Source of the DNA: Azospirillum brasilense
Lineage (GTDB): Bacteria; Pseudomonadota; Alphaproteobacteria; Azospirillales; Azospirillaceae
Direction: 5' to 3'
Assembly: GCF_001315015.1 (NCBI RefSeq)
Contig: NZ_CP012915.1
Coordinates: 682,001 to 746,000 of the forward strand
DNA: 64,000 nucleotides
Below the pieces are notes generated by a model. The model was given only the letters and a program-made list of their open reading frames with translations, was not told the origin of the DNA and made no database searches. Below are positions 28,723 through 40,072 of this stretch, one piece after another; position 1 is the stretch's first letter; the number at the start of each line of letters is the position of its first letter. The position numbers were made by a program, and so were the translations under genes.

Positions 28723-29730
28723 ATGCTGGGATTGAGCCGTCGCCACCGCAATCAATATCCACGTGTCGAGATGGGGGGGCGGGGCCGATCAGCGGTTCAG
28801 CCTTCCGACATCCCAAAGGCTGGCTGGAAGGACATCCTCTGGCGCACCTGGGAGGAGCAGGGGAAGGACAACATCTCCATCGTGGCGGCGGGGGTGGCCT
28901 ACTACGCCTTGTTCGCCATCTTCCCGGCAATCGCGGCGTTGGTATCGCTGTACGGACTTGTCTTCGACCCGGCGGGGGTGGAGCAACAGGTCAGCCAACT
29001 GGCCGGGCTGCTGCCGCCGGAGGCCCTGGACGTGCTGCGCGATCAGGCGCGCAATGTGGCATCGGCACCACGCGAAGGTCTGGGCTTCGGCGTTCTGCTC
29101 GGCCTTGCCCTGACGTTGTGGAGTGCGTCGCGCGGCACCAACTCGCTGATCACCGCCCTGAACATCGCCTACGGGGAGGAGGAGCGGCGCGGCTTCTTCT
29201 GGCTCGCCTTCCTATCGCTGGTGCTGACGCTGGCCGGGCTGGTGTTCGTAATCATGACTCTGGCGTTGATCGTGGCGGTTCCAGCGGCCATCAATTTTCT
29301 TGGCCTGCGTGACACCCCCATCGGCTGGGCCGCCAGCCTCGCGCGCTGGCCCATCCTCGCGGTGGCGATCGTGCTGGCGCTCGCCGTGCTGTACCGCTAC
29401 GCCCCGGACCGGCGACAGCCGAAATGGCGCTGGGTGACTTGGGGATCGGCCATCGCCACGGGCCTGTGGATCATCGCCTCTGTGGGTTTTTCCGTCTATG
29501 TTTCGAACTTCGGCAGCTACAACCAGACCTACGGGTCGGTCGGGGCGGGCGTGGTGCTTCTGCTGTGGTTCAACCTGACGTCCTACGTGATCCTGATGGG
29601 GGCGGAGTTGAACGCGGAGATTGAACACCAGACCGCCCGCGACACCACGGAAGAGGATGGGCGCGGCCCCAAGCCGATGGGCCACCGGGACGCCTATGTC
29701 GCCGACACGGTGGGGAAACGGCGGGCGTAG
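28723..29730 (+). CDS. YihY/virulence factor BrkB family membrane protein
   Basis: The 335-residue product has a soluble N-terminus, then about six membrane helices (AYYALFAIFPAIAALVSLYG; LALTLWSASRGTNSLITALN; LAFLSLVLTLAGLVFVIMTL), with the family signature FGSYNQTYGSVGAGVVLLLW near the C-terminus. It is a UPF0761-type inner-membrane protein of unknown transport or structural role. GGAGG precedes the ATG, 10 bases after the DUF3618 gene. Confidence 0.9.
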   Translation: MLGLSRRHRNQYPRVEMGGRGRSAVQPSDIPKAGWKDILWRTWEEQGKDNISIVAAGVAYYALFAIFPAIAALVSLYGLVFDPAGVEQQVSQLAGLLPPEALDVLRDQARNVASAPREGLGFGVLLGLALTLWSASRGTNSLITALNIAYGEEERRGFFWLAFLSLVLTLAGLVFVIMTLALIVAVPAAINFLGLRDTPIGWAASLARWPILAVAIVLALAVLYRYAPDRRQPKWRWVTWGSAIATGLWIIASVGFSVYVSNFGSYNQTYGSVGAGVVLLLWFNLTSYVILMGAELNAEIEHQTARDTTEEDGRGPKPMGHRDAYVADTVGKRRA

Positions 29731-29755
29731 CGCTTTTTCGCTCAGACTTCTCCGT

Positions 29756-30718
29756 TCAACGGCTGCCGCAGCTCTGAATCACGCCATCGACCTTGCGGGC
29801 GCTGTCCGCGGTCAGCCGGTCGTGGACGAAGTCGGACCACAGGCCTGCCCGATTCAGGTCGTCCGACACGCAGCGGCAGGTGGCGGTGCAGTGCGCCGCC
29901 TCCCCGCCGCTGGCGGTGCAGGTGGCCACGCAGGAGGTCTGAAAGCTGCGGATATCCGCCGGATCGGCGCCAATTCCCATCGCCAGCAAGGACAGAAGGC
30001 CGAACAGCGCGGGCTGGTGCAGCAGATAGACCGCCAAGCTGTGTCGTCCGGCCCAGGCGAACCCGCGTCCGACCGCTCCGCCCGGAGTCCTCGCCGGCCC
30101 TGGATGCCACAGGCGCCCCAGCGCCATACCGAACAGGAAGCCGCCGAACCACGGAATGAGCGGCACGTAATCGTTCGATTCCGGCGCGAAAGTCATCAGC
30201 CCGATCCAGCGCAGCCAGGGCTCATCGAACAGCGGCAGGGCGACCGTTTCGCCCAGCGCAATCACCACCACGCCGAGCAACAGAAGCGCCGGCCAGGGAA
30301 GGCGCAGCAGAGCGAGGCCGATCAGGCTCGCCACCGCCATATGGTGCAGCACGCCGAAAAAGATCGGGCTGTCCGGAAACATGACCATCGATATCGCCGA
30401 CACACCGCCCGCGGCCAGGACGAGCAGGGCGAAGCGCCGCAGGAAGCGGCGCCGGTCGATGCCGTCCCCCGCCGCCAGGGTGAGGCTGAGGCCCGACAGG
30501 ATCAGGAAACTGCCGAGGATGACGGTGCGCGCGGCCAGCCAGAGCGGGTCGCCGAACAGGTCGAAATCCGCCAGTCCCAGATACGTCAGGTCCCAGGAAC
30601 CGTGATAGACGGCCATGGCCAGCAGAGCCACGCCGCGCGCCACGTCGATGACGCCGACGCGCCGCGTCGTCATGTTTGGCGAGATCGCCGATGCGGATGA
30701 GGCAGGGAGGATAGGCAT
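29756..30718 (-). CDS. DUF1624 acyltransferase-like membrane protein with Cys-rich tail
   Basis: The product (320 residues) has the N-terminal signature RRVGVIDVARGVALLAMAVY, about seven membrane helices with FLILSGLSLTL, and AGRHSLAVYLLHQPAL, as in DUF1624/YeiB-like acyltransferase families. Unusually, after the last helix it carries about 60 extra residues with a Cys pattern (SCVATC...HCTATCRC...QSC) that looks like a small periplasmic disulfide or metal domain. I know no function for that tail. It is convergent with the YihY gene and downstream of the histidine kinase gene. Confidence 0.75.
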   Translation of the reverse strand: MPILPASSASAISPNMTTRRVGVIDVARGVALLAMAVYHGSWDLTYLGLADFDLFGDPLWLAARTVILGSFLILSGLSLTLAAGDGIDRRRFLRRFALLVLAAGGVSAISMVMFPDSPIFFGVLHHMAVASLIGLALLRLPWPALLLLGVVVIALGETVALPLFDEPWLRWIGLMTFAPESNDYVPLIPWFGGFLFGMALGRLWHPGPARTPGGAVGRGFAWAGRHSLAVYLLHQPALFGLLSLLAMGIGADPADIRSFQTSCVATCTASGGEAAHCTATCRCVSDDLNRAGLWSDFVHDRLTADSARKVDGVIQSCGSR

Positions 30719-30765
30719 GGGCGCGACTTTTGCCGGAATGGCACGACGCTGTCCACCGGTGGCCG

Positions 30766-31767
30766 TCAGGAAACCTCGGTCTGGGAAAGGGCCAACCGGG
30801 CGGTGGTGCCCTGTCCGCGCGATCCGGTCATGCTGAAGCTTCCGCCGATCTGAGCGGCCAGCGAGCTGACGATCTTCAGGCCGAGACTGGAGGGGCGCGT
30901 CAGCGTGAATCCATCGGGAAGTCCCGCCCCGTCGTCGCGCACCGTCAGCACGAGTTCTCCGTCATCGGCGCGCAAATCGACGGCGATCCGTCCAGCTTCG
31001 CCGTCGGGGAATCCGTGCTCCAGGGCGTTGCTGACCAGTTCGGCGAGAATCAGGGCCAGCGGAATCAAGGTGTCCGGCGGCAGGTCGGCCTCGGCGGCAT
31101 TGACCGTGCAGTCGACGCGCTCCGCACCGGAGGTCTTCAGGATATCCTGGCACAATTCGCGCAGGAACGGCTCCATGTCCATCGGCCCGTCATGGGGCGC
31201 GTGGAGCCGGCGGTGCAGGCGGCCCAGAGTGGACAGCCGCCCGGCGGCCTCGTCCAACGCGCGGCGGGCTTCCGGGTCCTTGACCTTGGACTTCTGGATC
31301 GCGACCAGCGAAGAGGCAAGCTGAAGGTTGTTGGAGACGCGATGCTGAAGTTCGCTGAACATCACCTGGGTCTGCTGGGTCAGGCGTGCGCTGCGGTTGC
31401 GCTCCTCCGCCAACCGTTCCAGCGCCACGTTCATGATGTGGATCACGGCGATATCCACCGCCACGACCAGCCCAAAGAAACCCAGAGCCAGCGCGCTGCC
31501 GGGCGTCAGCTCGAGCGATTGGTTGGTGCCGAGGAAGAAGTACCACGAGGCCAGCCCGCTCAGCAGCGCCGTCAGGATGCCCGGCCACAGCCCGGCCAGA
31601 AACGTGGTGACGATGACCGCTGGAAAGAAGGTCAGGAAGGGGAAACCTGCCGGCAGCCGGTCGTCCAGGGCGAGTCGTGCCACCAGGGCGATGGCGAAGG
31701 TCGCCAGCGCGAACATGAACCCTAAACCCTTATGCCCGCGCAATCGGGAAAGCTGGGCAAGAGTCAT
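30766..31767 (-). CDS. Membrane sensor histidine kinase, HisKA_2/HWE type
   Basis: This kinase (333 residues from 31767) has four membrane helices of the DUF4118 type (about 10-120: FMFALATFAIALVARLALD, AVIVTTFLAGLWPGILTALL), then a HisKA_2 H-box ELQHRVSNNLQ (His at about 145) and an ATPase domain with LILAELVSNALEHGF, VRDDGAGLP and SLGLKIVSSLAAQIGG. Such kinases usually act in general stress response or light sensing with a response regulator; none is nearby. The longer frame (start 31884) has a basic leader and no ribosome-binding site. Confidence 0.85.
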   Translation of the reverse strand: MTLAQLSRLRGHKGLGFMFALATFAIALVARLALDDRLPAGFPFLTFFPAVIVTTFLAGLWPGILTALLSGLASWYFFLGTNQSLELTPGSALALGFFGLVVAVDIAVIHIMNVALERLAEERNRSARLTQQTQVMFSELQHRVSNNLQLASSLVAIQKSKVKDPEARRALDEAAGRLSTLGRLHRRLHAPHDGPMDMEPFLRELCQDILKTSGAERVDCTVNAAEADLPPDTLIPLALILAELVSNALEHGFPDGEAGRIAVDLRADDGELVLTVRDDGAGLPDGFTLTRPSSLGLKIVSSLAAQIGGSFSMTGSRGQGTTARLALSQTEVS

Positions 31768-31932
31768 ATGCGGCGGTCGTCCGTTTCGGAAGTGGGGAAC
31801 GGACGATGCCGTCCGTGGCAGAGAGCGTCTACGATATGGAGATTCGTATGCGAACGCACCGCCTTTTATGCGGGTGCTTGGCAAATTAAGTTTGATCTTC
31901 GTGGAATTTGCTCAGCGCTTGGCCTTGGGTCT

Positions 31933-33915
31933 TTATGCCGATATCACTGTTCTGCGGAAATCAGTGCATTGGGTCAGCAAAGGCGCCATCGAGCGTTGTG
32001 CGGCGATGCGGGCGGCGGCCTCCAAGGATTGCCGGGCCAATGCGGAGTCCCCTTTTGCGGCCAGCCCACGGGCCAGCGCGAGTCGCGCCCAGGCCTCGTC
32101 ACCTGATCGTCCCGCTGCCGCAGCCTTCTCGGCAGCGTCGCGTGCGTTGCGAACGGCGTCTTCCGGCTGTCCGGAGAGCAGTGCGGCCTCGGCGATCCAG
32201 ATCAGGATTTGCGGCTCGTGGCGCCGAATGCCGAGCATCCGCGCATGCTCCCGACTGCCCAGCAGCAGGGAGGCCCCATCGTTGAGCGCTCCCGTGCGGA
32301 CCAGAGCGTAGCCCAGTGCACCAAGAACCAGCGGCTGGCAGGCGTGCAGGCGGATCGTTTCAGTTATCGCGACGGCCTGCTTCAGCGGCTCCACCGCGAC
32401 GACGTAGCGCTGCCCAGTCAACGCGGCCCAGCCGAGATGCAGACAGGCCAGGGCGCAGGACGCGGCGTGGCCGCTATCCTCCGCCTGAGCGAGCGCCGCA
32501 CGGGCCAGCCCCAGCGCCTCCTCCGGCTCGCCCAGTTCCGCCCGGCAGCGCGCCCGGTGCGCGGCGATGCACACGGACGCCAACGCGGTCGGACCGTGGA
32601 GGCGGCACGTTTCCCCACGTGTTGTCAGCACGGCTGCGGCGCGCAGGACAGTGTCGGCGTGGCGAAAGCGGCCCTCCTCGGTCAAACCGCGCCCCAGCTT
32701 GATGAGCGTTTGCACCTGTTGCCCGGAGCTTTGGATTTGCCGCCAGATTCGCAGGGCCTGCATGCCGGTTCGCCGGACCGCCGGCAGATCGGCACCGACC
32801 CAGTGCAGAGTGGCCAGAAGCGACAGGGCGCGCGCAACGCGCAGGTGATCGCCGAGGTCTTCGGCGAGCATGCGGGCCGTCTCAGCCGCTCTCATCGCAC
32901 TGCCGTCCGGCAGAGATTGGGTGCGGGCCAGCGCGGTCCATAAATCGATCCGGCGTTGCGCGTGCCTTCCGGTTTCAGGCAACCGGTTCAGTGCGGCCAG
33001 CGAATCCATGTAATGACGGACGGCGTCAGCCGGGCGGCACTCCGCCTCCGCCCGTCGTCCCGCGTGCCGCGCGCAGGCACAGGCCAGCGCCCAGTCGCCG
33101 GCCAACGGGGCGTGGTGAGCCATCCACTCGATCCGTTCCGGCCGCCGGTCGTGGCGCAGTGCGTTCAACAGGGCGATGTGTGTCGTCGGATCATTCCGCC
33201 CAGCGCCATTGGCCCCGACCGGACCGCCATCCGGCGCCGGCAGGACGATGCATCGTGCCGTGTCGGGTGGCATCCAACCACCGGGCTGCTCGCACGATGC
33301 GGGAGAGCGGATGAGCAGCAGGCACAGCCGTGCGTCCTCGACGGTGTTGCCGAGTGCATCGAGCAGCGCCCCGGTCAAGCCCCGCGTCCACTGGGCGTTC
33401 TCCACCACGATCAGAACGGGACGTTCATAGCACAGGTCCAGAAGGGCGGCCGCCAACCCCTCCACTTGAAACTCTGCCCTCTGCGCGCCGTCCAGCCCCA
33501 GCCAGAGCGGTTGGAGCGACGGAAGGCCCAACAGGCCGCGCACCGCCTCCCCAGCCAATTCGCCGCCGCCCCTCTCGGCGGCCAGGGCAATGCCGCGACG
33601 GGCTTCGTCCGAAGGGCCATCGATCAAGGGCAGCATGCCCAACGCCACCGCTTCGAGATCGTCGGGTCCACCCAACGGCGGCAGCAGGGATTGCGGCCAG
33701 CGCAGGATGCCGAACCCGGCGGCAACGGGGCTGTGGACAAGCGCGCCGACCATACACCGGGCTTCGCCGTCCGCCGCGGTCAGGGAAAGGATGGAACCGA
33801 TGCCCTCCTCGGCCCGATGCAGAGCATCCGTGATGTCGGCCAGCGCGCGCCGGAACGCCGCACCATCGGGTGGCGCCCCGGCATCATCCTGAGCGACGGA
33901 CCGCGGCTGTGCCAT
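31933..33915 (-). CDS. Large TPR/ATPase-remnant protein
   Basis: The 660-residue product resembles the second half of adenylate-cyclase/STAND-type proteins: an ATPase-like region with a Walker B-like VLIVVENAQWT (about residue 180) but no P-loop, then a long array of TPR-like helical repeats (about 275-640). It has neither a cyclase nor a DNA-binding domain. The start at 33915 follows GGGGA; a longer frame reaches 33987. It may be a scaffold or a decayed sensor. It lies upstream of the histidine kinase gene, same strand, but 165 bases apart. Confidence 0.6.
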   Translation of the reverse strand: MAQPRSVAQDDAGAPPDGAAFRRALADITDALHRAEEGIGSILSLTAADGEARCMVGALVHSPVAAGFGILRWPQSLLPPLGGPDDLEAVALGMLPLIDGPSDEARRGIALAAERGGGELAGEAVRGLLGLPSLQPLWLGLDGAQRAEFQVEGLAAALLDLCYERPVLIVVENAQWTRGLTGALLDALGNTVEDARLCLLLIRSPASCEQPGGWMPPDTARCIVLPAPDGGPVGANGAGRNDPTTHIALLNALRHDRRPERIEWMAHHAPLAGDWALACACARHAGRRAEAECRPADAVRHYMDSLAALNRLPETGRHAQRRIDLWTALARTQSLPDGSAMRAAETARMLAEDLGDHLRVARALSLLATLHWVGADLPAVRRTGMQALRIWRQIQSSGQQVQTLIKLGRGLTEEGRFRHADTVLRAAAVLTTRGETCRLHGPTALASVCIAAHRARCRAELGEPEEALGLARAALAQAEDSGHAASCALACLHLGWAALTGQRYVVAVEPLKQAVAITETIRLHACQPLVLGALGYALVRTGALNDGASLLLGSREHARMLGIRRHEPQILIWIAEAALLSGQPEDAVRNARDAAEKAAAAGRSGDEAWARLALARGLAAKGDSALARQSLEAAARIAAQRSMAPLLTQCTDFRRTVISA

Positions 33916-34094
33916 CGGTTTCCCCGTGGTGTTGATCTTTCGCACCGTTCGTCCCGTTCCGGCATGGCGGAACATGCGGAAAGACAATGACAGATTTCGC
34001 GGCAGATGGCCTGTGCTTCTTTTGGTGACGGGGCGGGAGGATCGGAGACATACTGCCGCATGCTGTTCTCCGAACCGTTGCGCCTGGAAAGAGA

Positions 34095-34123
34095 AACGGC
34101 GCCGCGGATTTCCGGGCGCCGTT
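34095..34123 (-). terminator. Terminator downstream of ilvD
   Basis: AACGGCGCC (34095-34103) pairs perfectly with GGCGCCGTT (34115-34123); on the minus strand it is followed by TCTCTTT. It lies 85 bases after the ilvD stop, in a 292-base gap that otherwise shows no gene. Confidence 0.65.
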
Positions 34124-34207
34124 CGTTATTGCATGCTGCACTCGCAACCTTGCCGAAAGTCTTAACCGGAAGGTTCTGGTGCCTTCGGTTGCGCCTTCGG
34201 CGACGAT

Positions 34208-36073
34208 TCAGCGCTTCACGGCGATGCCTTCCACCTGCGACACGTCACGGACCGCGCCGCGGTCGGCGCTGGTGGTCAGGGCGGCGTAGGCGCGCAGCGC
34301 CGGCGAGACGACGCGGTTGCGGTTGGCCGGCTTCCAGGCATCGGCGCCCTTGGCGTTCTCGGCGTCGCGGCGGCGTTGCAGCTCCTCGTCGGACAGGGCG
34401 AGGTTGATCTTGCGGTTGGGGATGTCGATCTCGATCCGGTCGCCGTCCTGGACGAGGCCGATGGCGCCGCCCTGCGCCGCTTCCGGCGAGGCGTGGCCGA
34501 TCGACAGGCCCGAGGTGCCGCCGGAGAAGCGGCCGTCGGTGACAAGGGCGCAGGCCTTCCCCAGCCCCTTCGACTTCAGGTAGCTCGTCGGATAGAGCAT
34601 CTCCTGCATGCCGGGGCCGCCGCGCGGGCCTTCGTAGCGAATGACCACCACGTCGCCCGCCTTGACCGTGTCACCCAGGATGGCCTCGACCGCCGCGTCC
34701 TGGCTTTCGAAGACGCGGGCCGGGCCGGCGAAGACGAGGTTGGAGGCGTCCACGCCTGCGGTCTTCACGATGCAGCCCTTCTCGGCGATGTTGCCGAACA
34801 GCACGGCGAGGCCGCCGTCCTTGCTGAAGGCGCTGTCGACGGAGCGGATGACGCCCTTGTCGCGATCGAGATCCAGGTCCGGCCAGCGCTTTTCCTGGCT
34901 GAAGGCGATGGTCGTCGGGATGCCGCCGGGGGCGGCCTTGAACATGGTGTGCACGCCCTCGTCCTGGGTGCGCTTGACGTCCCAGCGGTCCAGCGCGTCA
35001 CCCAGCGTCTTGGCGTGGACGGTCGCGACGTCACGGTTCAGCAGGCCGCCGCGGTCAAGCTCGCCCAGGATGCCGAAGATGCCGCCGGCCTTGTGCACGT
35101 CCTCGATGTGGACGTCGGACACCGCCGGGGCGACCTTGCAGACGTTGGGCACGCGGCGCGACAGCCGGTCGATGTCGGCCATCGTGAAGGGCACCTGACC
35201 CTCCTGCGCGGCGGCCAGCAGGTGCAGCACCGTGTTGGTGGAGCCGCCCATGGCGATGTCGAGCGTCATGGCGTTCTCGAACGCCTCGAAGGTGGCGATG
35301 CCGCGGGGCAGGGCGGTGGCGTCCTCCTCCTGGTACCAGCGGCGGCACAGCTCCACCGCCATGCGGCCGGCGGCCAGGAACAGCTCCTTGCGGTCGGCGT
35401 GGGTCGCCAGGATCGTGCCGTTGCCGGGCAGGGAGAGGCCCAGCGCCTCGGTCAGGCAGTTCATCGAATTGGCGGTGAACATGCCGGAGCAGGAACCGCA
35501 GGTCGGGCAGGAGCCGCGCTCCATCACCGCCGCCTCCTCGTCGGTCACCGTCGGGTCGGCGGCGGCGACCATGGCGTCGATCAGGTCCACGGCCTTGGTC
35601 TTGCCGCGCCAGTTGACCTTGCCGGCCTCCATCGGGCCGCCCGACACGAAGACCGCCGGGATGTTCAGCCGCATGGCGGCCATCAGCATGCCGGGAGTGA
35701 TCTTGTCGCAGTTGGAGATGCAGACCAGCGCGTCGGCGCAGTGGGCGTTGGCCATGTACTCGACGGCGTCGGCGATCAGCTCGCGCGAGGGCAGGCTGTA
35801 GAGCATGCCGTCATGGCCCATGGCGATGCCGTCGTCCACGGCGATGGTGTTGAACTCCTTGGCGACGCCGCCGGCCTTCTCGATCTCGCGGGCGACGAGC
35901 TGGCCCAGATCCTTCAGATGGACGTGCCCCGGCACGAACTGGGTGAAGGAGTTGGCGATCGCGATGATCGGCTTGCCGAAATCGCCGTCCTTCATGCCCG
36001 TCGCGCGCCACAGGCCGCGGGCGCCCGCCATGTTGCGGCCGTGCGTGGAAGTGCGGGAGCGATAATGCGGCAT
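34208..36073 (-). CDS. ilvD: Dihydroxy-acid dehydratase
   Basis: IlvD dehydrates dihydroxy acids in valine, leucine and isoleucine synthesis and needs an iron-sulfur cluster. The 621-residue protein has the cluster Cys residues in [15 protein letters not shown] (about residue 122) and [11 protein letters not shown] (about 193), and the C-terminal [19 protein letters not shown]. The N-terminus [20 protein letters not shown] is typical of the long form. It is alone on this strand and ends at a hairpin terminator. Confidence 0.98.
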   Translation of the reverse strand: MPHYRSRTSTHGRNMAGARGLWRATGMKDGDFGKPIIAIANSFTQFVPGHVHLKDLGQLVAREIEKAGGVAKEFNTIAVDDGIAMGHDGMLYSLPSRELIADAVEYMANAHCADALVCISNCDKITPGMLMAAMRLNIPAVFVSGGPMEAGKVNWRGKTKAVDLIDAMVAAADPTVTDEEAAVMERGSCPTCGSCSGMFTANSMNCLTEALGLSLPGNGTILATHADRKELFLAAGRMAVELCRRWYQEEDATALPRGIATFEAFENAMTLDIAMGGSTNTVLHLLAAAQEGQVPFTMADIDRLSRRVPNVCKVAPAVSDVHIEDVHKAGGIFGILGELDRGGLLNRDVATVHAKTLGDALDRWDVKRTQDEGVHTMFKAAPGGIPTTIAFSQEKRWPDLDLDRDKGVIRSVDSAFSKDGGLAVLFGNIAEKGCIVKTAGVDASNLVFAGPARVFESQDAAVEAILGDTVKAGDVVVIRYEGPRGGPGMQEMLYPTSYLKSKGLGKACALVTDGRFSGGTSGLSIGHASPEAAQGGAIGLVQDGDRIEIDIPNRKINLALSDEELQRRRDAENAKGADAWKPANRNRVVSPALRAYAALTTSADRGAVRDVSQVEGIAVKR

Positions 36074-36240
36074 GTCTCTACCTCAGGGATCGAACATTGC
36101 GTGCGGATGCGCAGGGGCAGCAACACTAGCAATCCCGAAGGGCAGAAACCAGACCTCTCGTTCCCTTTTCCGTCCCATTTTCCGGTGGATGGGGCATGGG
36201 AGGTCTGCGATGAACGGGAAGGGGGAATGCCCCGCCCCGG

Positions 36241-36666
36241 TCAACCGCGCGAGGCGTCCCGGCGCGAGGCCTTTCCCGGCTTTCCGCTGGCCGCACCGCC
36301 GCGGGAGATCTGGCCGCCGGTCTTGGTGGTGCCGGTCTGCTCCGTCCGTCCGGCAGCCACCGCCGACAGGTTCTCCGCCGCGGCCCGCGTGCCGCTCCCT
36401 GGAGCGGCTTTGGGCGTGGCTTTGGGTTTTGCGGAGGCCGGCTTCGCGGCGGGTGCCTTGGTGGAACGCCGTTTCGGCGGGGCTTCCGGGGCGCTGCTTT
36501 CCGTTTCCGCGCTTTGCCGCTCGGCGCGGATCTCGTCGTCGACCTCAGCTTCGGCCTGAGCCCAATGCTCGTCATGCCGGCCATCCGGGCGGCCGTCCCG
36601 TTCCCAGATGTCGTGGGCGCGGCGGCGAACGCGCTCGGCCCGATCCTGTTCCGGCTTTTGGCTCAT
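36241..36666 (-). CDS. DUF2934 protein with basic Lys/Ala tail
   Basis: The 141-residue product has a DUF2934 domain at the N-terminus (RVRRRAHDIWERDGRPDGRH, EHWAQAEAE, about 12-43) and a long low-complexity tail rich in Lys, Ala, Pro and Thr that may bind DNA or RNA nonspecifically. DUF2934 is of unknown function; the window holds a second one fused to FlaF at 57578. GGAGGAGG precedes the ATG. Three tandem 16-base repeats lie just upstream of it. Confidence 0.75.
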   Translation of the reverse strand: MSQKPEQDRAERVRRRAHDIWERDGRPDGRHDEHWAQAEAEVDDEIRAERQSAETESSAPEAPPKRRSTKAPAAKPASAKPKATPKAAPGSGTRAAAENLSAVAAGRTEQTGTTKTGGQISRGGAASGKPGKASRRDASRG

Positions 36667-36688
36667 GGGACTGCCTCCTCCTGGTCAT

Positions 36689-36736
36689 GGCGGGTTATGG
36701 ACCGGGCGGGTTACGGACCGGGCGGGTCACGGACCG
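36689..36736. repeat. Three tandem 16-base repeats
   Basis: Units GGCGGGTTATGGACCG, GGCGGGTTACGGACCG and GGCGGGTCACGGACCG lie head to tail in the 150-base gap between the DUF2934 and hflX genes. They differ at one or two positions. The array sits in the leader or promoter of the DUF2934 gene. Confidence 0.9.
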
Positions 36737-36816
36737 GCCTGCCCGTCACAACGCAGGAGAGCGGCGGTGGTTTCAAACCAGCCGAAACAGCGGGACAAAA
36801 GACGCGAAACGTATCG

Positions 36817-38223
<1,407 letters not shown>

Positions 38224-38369
38224 TGGGTTGGCACCGTTCCTTCTGACAATGGGTTTGGGCGATCAGGAGTTGCAGGTCCGCAAAAAACAGCGCGCCGCTG
38301 CCGCGGTTCCAAAACCGTCCGGAATCGTGCACAAACCGCTGGCGTGTAACCTCTGGACATACTCCAATC

Positions 38370-40016
38370 ATGTCATCCCTGGACCGCGGCGCCACCTCCC
38401 CCCATACGGTCATGCCCAACCGCTCCGCCGGGGTGCCCGGGGCCGGCATGCTGGAGCGCTGGCCCTGGTGGGGGCTGTGCGCGGCGCTGGCGGCGGTGAT
38501 GGTGGCGTCGGCTCTGGCGATCGGCTTCCGCACACCTTACTGGTCACACGCCGACCAGGACCTGGTGTTGGCCTATCACGGCCTGCTGTTCAGCGAGGGG
38601 TTGCCGCAGGAGTATTTCGATCATCCCGGCTACACCTATTTCCTGGTGATCGAGGTCTGGTACCGGCTGCTGCACGCGCTGGGGCTGATGCCGGTCATCA
38701 CCCTCTCCGGCCTGCCGCCCGCCGCCGACACCGCCGCCTACAACGCGGCCTGGCAAAATCTGGTGGAGGCCGGGCGGGCTCTGTCCATCCTCGTCACCAC
38801 AGCCTTCGCGCTGATCTACGCCAACCTCGTCCGCGCGCTGGTCGGCGACCGGCGGGTGGCCTTCCTGGCCGCCGTGGTGATGGCCTTCGGAATCGGCCTG
38901 TCCACCCAGGCGCGGCAGATGCGCACCGATTTGCTGTCGGCCTCCTTCGTGGTGACGGCGCTTCTTCTCGTGCTGGTCGCCGTCCGCACCGCTCCGGGCT
39001 GGCGTCCCCTTCTGCTTCTCGGGCTGGCCGGGCTGCTGGCCGGGCTGGCGGTGGTGACGAAGATCCAGGCGATCTTCCTGGCGCTGGGCATTCCGGTGAT
39101 CGCGCTGGCCTTCGGACGCCGCTTCGCGGGAGAGGGCGGACACCACTGGTTCGCCGCCGGAATTCTCGCGCTGGCGGCGGGAGCCGCGGCGCTGCCGGCG
39201 GTGGCGCTGATCCAGCACGGCATCGCCAGCGCCGGCCAGTCGCTCTATCCCTACCGCCCGGTCGGCGGCGGGCTGTCGGGGGTCTATCAGGGGATCATCG
39301 TCGGCTGGGTCTTTCTGGGCATGCTGGTCTACGCCGCGGTGTGGAGGGTGCGGGCGTCCTACGCGGTGGCGGCCACGGCGGCGGTCGCGCTCGGGCTGGC
39401 GCTCGGCGTGCTCGCCCTGACGATCCGCCCGCACGAGCAGAACGTCATCGCCGTCGCCAACCTGATCGAGCATATGTTCGTCTTCACCACCTGGAAGCAT
39501 CAGGCGGCGCTCCAGGGGCAGGAACAGGTGCTCTCCGACGGGCTGGTGACGCTGCTGGCGAAGGGGCTGTGGCGCACGCTGGCGATCCGCACCATCGTCC
39601 TCCATCCCGACAACATCCCGCAGACCGTCGTGGTGGAGTGGTTCATCATCGGCGGCTGCATCGTCCTGTGGCGGCGGGGAGAACGGGTGGCCGCAGCGCA
39701 GGCGGCGCTTCTGCTGCTGGTCGCCTGGGGTTTGGAGACTCTGTTCTCTCTGCGCGGCTTCCAGCGGGCCTACGCCGCTTACACCGATCCGCTGACGGGG
39801 CTGGCCGCCGCCTGGGTGCTGCTGCGCCTGCCCGGTCTGCTGGAGCGCGCCCGGACGCGCCGCTGGATCGTCGGCATGGTGGCGCTGGTGGTGGTGGTCG
39901 CCCAGGTCTGGCCGTCCATCGAGGCCATCCGCCTGCCCAACCCCGCCGGCCAGTGCGGCTGGATTCCCACCTATATGAAGCGCGTTGAGCCCTTCCCCTT
40001 CTGCCGCCCCGGTTGA
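38370..40016 (+). CDS. GT-C-like (glycosyltransferase 39-type) membrane protein
   Basis: The 548-residue product has about 11-13 predicted membrane helices and, after the first helix, the loop HADQDLVLAYHG with acidic residues and YFDHPGYTYF, matching GT-C glycosyltransferases that use lipid-linked sugars. STQARQMRTDLLSASFV resembles the second conserved loop. It could glycosylate lipid A, O-antigen or exopolysaccharide, but the substrate is not deducible. The TetR-like gene starts 56 bases after its end. Confidence 0.75.
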   Translation: MSSLDRGATSPHTVMPNRSAGVPGAGMLERWPWWGLCAALAAVMVASALAIGFRTPYWSHADQDLVLAYHGLLFSEGLPQEYFDHPGYTYFLVIEVWYRLLHALGLMPVITLSGLPPAADTAAYNAAWQNLVEAGRALSILVTTAFALIYANLVRALVGDRRVAFLAAVVMAFGIGLSTQARQMRTDLLSASFVVTALLLVLVAVRTAPGWRPLLLLGLAGLLAGLAVVTKIQAIFLALGIPVIALAFGRRFAGEGGHHWFAAGILALAAGAAALPAVALIQHGIASAGQSLYPYRPVGGGLSGVYQGIIVGWVFLGMLVYAAVWRVRASYAVAATAAVALGLALGVLALTIRPHEQNVIAVANLIEHMFVFTTWKHQAALQGQEQVLSDGLVTLLAKGLWRTLAIRTIVLHPDNIPQTVVVEWFIIGGCIVLWRRGERVAAAQAALLLLVAWGLETLFSLRGFQRAYAAYTDPLTGLAAAWVLLRLPGLLERARTRRWIVGMVALVVVVAQVWPSIEAIRLPNPAGQCGWIPTYMKRVEPFPFCRPG

Positions 40017-40072
40017 GGTGCGGCGCGGGCGTCCCACATCATGGGGACAGGCTGACCACGAGGTTCGACCCC

